In this document: piece by piece, positions 5,980-8,072 of the stretch
Numbering within the stretch: the stretch's first letter is position 1
Layout: every line of letters starts with the position of its first letter
Source of the DNA: Alphaproteobacteria bacterium
GTDB lineage: Bacteria > Pseudomonadota > Alphaproteobacteria > Rhizobiales > Xanthobacteraceae
DNA: 8,072 bases
NCBI GenBank assembly: GCA_005884465.1
Contig: VAZH01000191.1
Coordinates: 1 to 8,072 of the forward strand
Reading direction: 5' to 3'
Notes under the pieces: model-generated
Database searches by the model: none
Seen by the model: the letters and a program-made list of their open reading frames with translations, nothing else
What the model was told of the DNA's origin: nothing
Position numbers and translations under genes: made by a program

Positions 5980-6945
5980 ATGCCTGCCCCCATCCATGCC
6001 AAGGTCGTCATCATCGGTTCCGGTCCCGCAGGTTATACCGCTGCGATCTACGCTGCGCGGGCGATGCTTGAACCGGTACTGATTCAGGGCATCCAGCCCG
6101 GCGGCCAACTCACCATCACCACCGACGTGGAAAACTATCCGGGTTTTGCCGACGTCATCCAGGGCCCGTGGCTGATGGAGCAGATGGAAAAGCAGGCCGC
6201 CCATGTCGGCACCAAGCTCGTCACCGATCTCGTCACCAAACTCGAGCTTGCACAGCGGCCGTTCCGCCTGAGCTGCGACAGCGGCGACGTCTATCTCGCC
6301 GAAACGGTCATTCTCGCCACCGGCGCGCAAGCGCGCTGGCTCGGCACGCCGTCGGAAGAAAAATTCAAGGGCTTTGGCGTGTCGGCCTGCGCGACCTGCG
6401 ACGGCTTTTTCTATCGCGGCAAGGAGGTCGTCGTGGTCGGCGGCGGCAACACCGCGGTCGAGGAGGCGATGTTTCTCACCAACTTCGCATCGCAAGTGAC
6501 CCTCGTGCATCGCCGCGATCATTTCCGCGCCGAACGCATCCTGCAGGAGCGGCTGTTCAAGAATCCCAAAATCAGGGTGGTTTGGGACAGCGCCATTGAC
6601 GAAATCCGCGGCACGGAGGACCCGAGGAAGGTCACGCAGGTCCGGCTCAAGAATGTCAAAACCGGCAAGCTGACCGAACTGCCGGCGGACGGCGTCTTCA
6701 TCGCAATCGGCCACGCGCCTGCGACCGAACTGATCGCCGGCCAGATGAAGCTGAAGCCATCGGGCTATGTCGAAGTGGCGCCGAACTCGACCGCGACCTC
6801 GGTGCCCGGCGTATTCGCCGCCGGCGATGTCGCCGACGAAATCTACCGGCAGGCGGTCACGGCCGCGGGGCTCGGCTGCATGGCCGCCCTCGAAGCTGAA
6901 CGTTTTCTCGCTTTGCGCGCCAGCGACCGCGCGGCGGCGGAGTAA
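5980..6945 (+). CDS. trxB: Thioredoxin reductase (NADPH)
   Basis: This flavoprotein moves electrons from NADPH through FAD and a redox disulfide to thioredoxin in the cytosol. It has 321 residues, the same as E. coli TrxB. In order: the FAD-binding GSGPAG (13-18), PGGQL (40-44), ATGA (113-116), the active-site CATC with Cys137 and Cys140, the NADPH-binding GGGNTAVEE (154-162), HRRDHFRAE (177-185) whose arginines contact the NADPH phosphate, and the C-terminal FAD motif GVFAAGDVAD (277-286) with RQAVTAAGLGC. The start at 5980 (MPAPIHAKVVIIG) is chosen because GAGG (5965-5968) precedes it and it gives the family length. The frame is open 72 codons further upstream, but that part is not protein-like. 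The LysR-type gene begins two bases after the stop, so the two are probably one transcript. Confidence 0.97.
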   Translation: MPAPIHAKVVIIGSGPAGYTAAIYAARAMLEPVLIQGIQPGGQLTITTDVENYPGFADVIQGPWLMEQMEKQAAHVGTKLVTDLVTKLELAQRPFRLSCDSGDVYLAETVILATGAQARWLGTPSEEKFKGFGVSACATCDGFFYRGKEVVVVGGGNTAVEEAMFLTNFASQVTLVHRRDHFRAERILQERLFKNPKIRVVWDSAIDEIRGTEDPRKVTQVRLKNVKTGKLTELPADGVFIAIGHAPATELIAGQMKLKPSGYVEVAPNSTATSVPGVFAAGDVADEIYRQAVTAAGLGCMAALEAERFLALRASDRAAAE

Positions 6946-6947
6946 TC

Positions 6948-7871
6948 ATGGCACGAACCCGCGACGGATTTAGCGATATGGATTGGGACAAGCTGAAGGT
7001 GTTTCACGCAGCGGCGGAAGCGGGCAGCTTCACCCATGCCGGCGAACAGCTTGGGCTGTCGCAGTCGGCCGTTTCGCGGCAGGTCAGCGCGCTGGAGCAG
7101 GAGCTTTCGGTGTCGCTGTTTCATCGCCATGCGCGCGGTCTCATTCTCACCGAGCAGGGCGACCTGTTGTTTCGCACCGCCCATGACGTGTTCATGCAGC
7201 TGCAGGCGGCGCGCGCAAAACTGACCGACAGCCGCGAGCGGCCGAGCGGCGAGCTCAAGATCCAGACCCCACCGGCGCTTGGCATCAACTGGCTAATTCC
7301 GCGGCTGCACGAATTTACAGCACTTTATCCGGAGATCCGGATTTCCATGATCGTCACCGACGAAGACCTCGACCTCTCGATGCGCGAGGCTGATGTGGCG
7401 ATCCGCACCCGCAAGCCGACCCAGCCCGACCTGATCCAGCGCAAGCTGTTCTCAATCGGCATCCATGCTTACTGCGCCCCGGAATACATCAAGCGCTTTG
7501 GCACGCCGCGCACCCTCGACGACCTCGACGCGCACCGCATCATCATGCTGAGCGACGGACAGGTCGCGCCGCAGCTGCAGAATCGCAGCTGGCTGATCGA
7601 TGCCGGCCGCAATGGCTCCGGCCCGCGCGAGGCGTACTTCAAGGTCAACAACATCCTCGGGCTGGTGCGCGCGTGCCAACAGGGTCTCGGCATCGCGGCG
7701 CTGCCCGACTATCTGGTCGAGGACAATTATCGGCTGGTGCAACTGTTCGGCGAATCGGACTCGATCCAGCTCGATACCTATTTCGTCTATCCCGAAGAGT
7801 TGAAGACGGTGGCGCGGGTACAGGTGTTCCGCGACTTCGTGGTCAGCAAGGCGCAGCGCTGGCCGTCGTAG
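6948..7871 (+). CDS. LysR family regulator, LsrB/VtlR-like
   Basis: This 307-residue LysR-type regulator has an N-terminal winged helix-turn-helix (about 11-70) reading DWDKLKVFHAAAEAGSFTHA, then LGLSQSAVSRQVSALEQEL and FHRHARGLILTEQG. A linker helix and a two-lobed effector domain (about 100-300) follow. The MDWDKL...FHAAAEAGSFTHA pattern, the RAC--G-GIA-LPDY stretch and the ending KVFRDF-V-KA--W recall LsrB of Sinorhizobium meliloti and VtlR of Brucella; LsrB is, from memory, also encoded next to trxB and responds to oxidants through cysteines. This protein has only two cysteines, Cys176 and Cys243. The ATG at 6948 is favoured by GGAG (6938-6941). The ATG at 6978 (MDWDKL) matches the start of those relatives and is a serious alternative. 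The two-base gap suggests co-expression with trxB. Confidence 0.9.
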   Translation: MARTRDGFSDMDWDKLKVFHAAAEAGSFTHAGEQLGLSQSAVSRQVSALEQELSVSLFHRHARGLILTEQGDLLFRTAHDVFMQLQAARAKLTDSRERPSGELKIQTPPALGINWLIPRLHEFTALYPEIRISMIVTDEDLDLSMREADVAIRTRKPTQPDLIQRKLFSIGIHAYCAPEYIKRFGTPRTLDDLDAHRIIMLSDGQVAPQLQNRSWLIDAGRNGSGPREAYFKVNNILGLVRACQQGLGIAALPDYLVEDNYRLVQLFGESDSIQLDTYFVYPEELKTVARVQVFRDFVVSKAQRWPS

Positions 7872-8072
7872 TCTTCTGATGGCGTGGTCCTTCAGGGTTT
7901 CCTTGACTGCCGCAGGGCCCTTCCAGAGAATTTCTGAGCCAAAGCAAGCCGGAATTTTAGCTTTCTGTTCTAGCGGCGCTTCGAATTGCTGGATCGCCAA
8001 TGACGGCGCTGCACCGGATTTTGCGATTGGTCATGACCGCCAGCCCCCGGTCTCCGCATGACTGACATGCGG
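7872..8072. other. Region with no supported gene at the right end
   Basis: No convincing reading frame, RNA gene or terminator is visible. TTGACT (7903-7908) and GAGAAT (7926-7931), 17 bases apart, could be a weak rightward promoter. GGTCATGACC (8029-8038) is a perfect ten-base palindrome. An ATG at 8058 (MTDMR) may open the next gene, but only five codons are in the window and no good ribosome binding site precedes it. Confidence 0.4.

Noticed and set aside
5896..6714. A 272-codon minus-strand open frame across trxB
   Set aside because: It is a high-GC shadow of trxB with no domain features, and it overlaps the divergent control region.
8058..8072. Start of a downstream gene (MTDMR)
   Set aside because: Only five codons are visible and the ribosome binding site is poor, so it cannot be supported as a feature.

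Overview
The window is GC-rich DNA from an alphaproteobacterium of the order Rhizobiales, most likely Bradyrhizobium, Rhodopseudomonas or a close relative. The protein sequences of CarB, GreA, TrxB and the LysR-type regulator, the gene order, and a dispersed palindromic element at 5111-5227 all read like that group. This placement comes from memory of those families, not from a search.

Layout. (1) 1-2589 is the 3' part of carB, the large subunit of carbamoyl phosphate synthase, cut by the left edge of the window. (2) A 143-base gap with two foldable segments leads into greA (2733-3209), the transcript cleavage factor, which ends in a strong intrinsic terminator (3239-3269). (3) 3270-5100 is an accessory segment with three tandem genes for small four-helix DoxX-family membrane proteins (3562-3957, 4175-4585, 4705-5100). 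The first two are preceded by AT-rich regions with the same arrangement: TTGRCA, TAATAT and the dyad TTATA-N3-TATAAC. A large hairpin lies between the second and third genes. (4) 5111-5227 is a palindromic repeat element between convergent genes. (5) 5246-5725 (minus strand) encodes an Lrp/AsnC-family regulator. It is divergent from trxB (5980-6945), which is followed after two bases by a LysR-type regulator (6948-7871) resembling rhizobial LsrB/VtlR. The divergent interval holds a perfect GCGCAAT-TTT-ATTGCGC dyad, a good candidate Lrp-family operator. (6) 7872-8072 has no gene I can support.

How the parts may work together. carB and greA are housekeeping genes. The trxB-LysR pair is tightly spaced and probably co-transcribed, which would link thioredoxin reduction to a redox-linked regulator. 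DoxX proteins have been tied to thiol and oxidant handling in other bacteria, so the right two thirds of the window may have a redox theme, but nothing here proves a functional link. The parts least explained by standard annotation are the DoxX triplication with its shared promoter/operator layout, and the Lrp-type dyad.
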